Assembly (NCBI GenBank): GCA_019038695.1
Contig: JAHOYZ010000039.1
Location: 1-64,000 of the forward strand
Reading direction: 5' to 3'
Origin: Candidatus Zixiibacteriota bacterium
Lineage (GTDB): Bacteria; Zixibacteria; MSB-5A5; GN15; FEB-12
Length of the DNA: 64,000 bases
Part shown: positions 62,557-64,000 of the stretch, one piece after another
How the letters are laid out: every line of letters begins with the position of its first letter
Position numbering within the stretch: the stretch's first letter is position 1
Notes under the pieces: model-generated
Told to the model about the DNA's origin: nothing
Databases searched by the model: none
The model's input: only the letters and a program-made list of their open reading frames with translations
Position numbers and translations under genes: made by a program

Positions 62557-63132
62557 CTACAGAGCGAGGATGTCAATCCTAATCCAATCCACGACACCAA
62601 CCCATTTGGCGACAAGGACAAGAACCAGAACTTGAATGAGGATCTTGAGTAAACGCACCGAGGTGAGCTTTTCGGCGTGTTCGACGGAATAACCGGCCCG
62701 ACGGAATATGAGCAGGGGTAGTTCAGCAATGAAACCGGCTCCATGATAGAGCCAGAAAAGCGGATTATAAAGCACCAGTGTCTGCCGCCACAGAAGCGTC
62801 TTATAACGGATAATTCCCCGGTCGAGAATATCGAGAGCGGCCTGATCACCGAGTGAATAATCACGACGCAACTGGTCACGGAAGATCGCTTTAATTAGGT
62901 TGATCCTTACCCGTTTTCCGCCCTTGGCGGGGGCATTGCGGGTAATCAATCGTCCCAGTTTCACTCGTCGCAGGGAGTCGCAAACCTGGATCGTCATCGG
63001 CTCCATCTTCTGCCGAACTATTTGGGCAGGGATATTGTTCTCGCGGTTGGTGAAATCGAGATACTCGCGGTATAGATCGCGGAATTCCTTTAGTCCTGCC
63101 ATACGTTCCCGGACTTCGAAATAGATCATCAT
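62557..63132 (-). CDS. Membrane-associated protein of unknown function
   Basis: This 191-residue protein has a basic, helical N-terminal half and two hydrophobic segments (about 115-140 and 165-185). The start overlaps the stop of the hydrolase gene (ATGATGA), so they are co-translated. I recognise no family. It may be a peripheral partner of the hydrolase, but only location supports that. Confidence 0.6.
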   Translation of the reverse strand: MMIYFEVRERMAGLKEFRDLYREYLDFTNRENNIPAQIVRQKMEPMTIQVCDSLRRVKLGRLITRNAPAKGGKRVRINLIKAIFRDQLRRDYSLGDQAALDILDRGIIRYKTLLWRQTLVLYNPLFWLYHGAGFIAELPLLIFRRAGYSVEHAEKLTSVRLLKILIQVLVLVLVAKWVGVVDWIRIDILAL

Positions 63133-63941
63133 GGTGCGATCACCTCATCGAGGAATGCTCCCAGATCATGATTGAAACGGTCAGATAATTCGAGATTGAG
63201 CATATGCCCCACACATTCATACTCAAAGAGACGACTATCAGGAAGGCGCTCCGCCAGTTCTCTCGCCAACGGCACAAACAGCTTATCCTCGCTACCTACA
63301 AAAACGGCGGTAGGAATACTTATTTGCGATACCCATTCCAGATCATTGCCCGGTGACGGATACCGGCCCCGCATCGAGTCCAGCCATGGCGCGCCTGAGT
63401 GTTCGGTCATCATAGTCTTCACCAACTCCCTGATCGACCGCTGGTGTTCTCCATAGTATATCAACGCGTGTTTCATCCACACCTTGCGAGCCGCTTCTAA
63501 ACCGCGCTCGCGAACCATCCGGTCGACGCGGTCTATCTTCAAGCCAAGGTCCGCTCCGGCGACACTGGTGCTGACTAATGTCAGCGAAGCCAACCGTGTC
63601 TGATGGTTTCGGGCGTACGCGAGGGCAGTCGAGCCACCCATTGACAAGCCCACCAGGTGAAACCGGTCGATACCAAGTCTATCGACAAATTGGCTCAAAT
63701 CCTCGACCCGATCAACCCGACTGTAACCGGTTTCTGGCGCATCGGATAGTCCGTGCCCACGAGCATCCGGGACTAGAACACGGTACCTCTGACCAAAAAA
63801 AGTCGCTTGCGACTGCCACATCCGACGATCGAGAGTGAATCCGTGTAGAAAAATCACCGGCTCAGGCGAGCCTGTTTTTAAACCCGGTAATACTTCATCA
63901 TAATACAAGCGATGCCTGTTTGATATGCGAGCGTACGGCAT
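63129..63941 (-). CDS. Alpha/beta-fold hydrolase
   Basis: This 270-residue hydrolase has the oxyanion loop FLHGFTLDRRMW (about 31-42), nucleophile elbow GLSMGG (about 98-103), acid residue in VGSEDKLFVP and catalytic His in VGHMLNLE. The fold is of the esterase, lactonase or haloperoxidase type, and the substrate is unknown. The ATG at 63941 is used; a TTG at 63974 is possible. Confidence 0.88.
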   Translation of the reverse strand: MPYARISNRHRLYYDEVLPGLKTGSPEPVIFLHGFTLDRRMWQSQATFFGQRYRVLVPDARGHGLSDAPETGYSRVDRVEDLSQFVDRLGIDRFHLVGLSMGGSTALAYARNHQTRLASLTLVSTSVAGADLGLKIDRVDRMVRERGLEAARKVWMKHALIYYGEHQRSIRELVKTMMTEHSGAPWLDSMRGRYPSPGNDLEWVSQISIPTAVFVGSEDKLFVPLARELAERLPDSRLFEYECVGHMLNLELSDRFNHDLGAFLDEVIAP

Positions 63942-64000
63942 AGTCAGAGCGGTTCCCTTATGGCATAGTAGCAATTCACGGTGCGAATTATACGCATCAA

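Overview
The window looks like a chromosomal segment of a Gram-negative bacterium of the FCB group, and candidate phylum Zixibacteria or a close relative is my best guess. This is inferred from gene content alone. The signs are a full bacillithiol pathway (bshA, bshB1, bshC), a Bacteroides-type Bat operon, a PorU/PorV pair with a secreted protease carrying a C-terminal sorting-like domain, two DUF5683-type proteins, a DGGGP-synthase-like UbiA enzyme and a secreted protein ending in a single dockerin-like repeat. Many proteins have clear signal peptides or lipoboxes, and several are outer-membrane barrels.

Layout. (1) 1-3150: the 3' part of tRNA-Pro(UGG), then a 2.9 kb plus-strand segment closed by an exact 39-bp copy of the tRNA-Pro 3' end. 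It encodes a TrmB-like regulator with an apparently leaderless promoter, a secreted protein and two tandem-duplicated small membrane proteins. tRNA-Sec(UCA) follows directly. (2) 3267-13888, minus: an almost gapless apparent operon running TetR regulator, TolC-like channel, RND adaptor, RND pump, bshC, bshA, bshB1, CDF metal exporter. (3) 13983-15988, minus: a CorA transporter and a flippase-like membrane protein. (4) 16090-26218, minus: an extended Bat operon (BatD-like, MoxR, DUF58, SurA-like lipoprotein, BatD-like, BatA, BatB, BatC, BatD, BatE). (5) 26312-44836, minus: a nine-gene outer-membrane and secretion locus (PorU-like sortase, PorV-like barrel with a giant insertion, M6-type protease, two DUF5683 proteins, NHL lipoprotein, large barrel protein, Omp85 protein, UbiA prenyltransferase). 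(6) 45217-49599, minus: lipoprotein, tryptophanase-like lyase, asparaginase II, orphan secretin. (7) 49775-51701, plus: a kinase-like protein and two small envelope proteins. (8) 51722-63941, minus: MBL hydrolase, LTA-synthase-type sulfatase, threonine aldolase, dockerin protein, NatAB-type ABC exporter, purH/purC/purN, a membrane protein and an alpha/beta hydrolase.

How the genes work together. Region 2 ties thiol synthesis to drug and metal efflux under one TetR promoter, which suggests a single stress or detoxification regulon. Region 4 is an envelope-stress module of MoxR ATPase, VWA proteins and TPR proteins. Region 5 is the most interesting part. It resembles a compact type IX-like secretion and attachment system outside Bacteroidetes, with its own candidate cargo (the M6 protease), and its PorV subunit has acquired a propeller-like and LysM-like insertion of about 650 residues. 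Start codons were chosen from ribosome binding sites, signal peptides and overlaps with the gene upstream.
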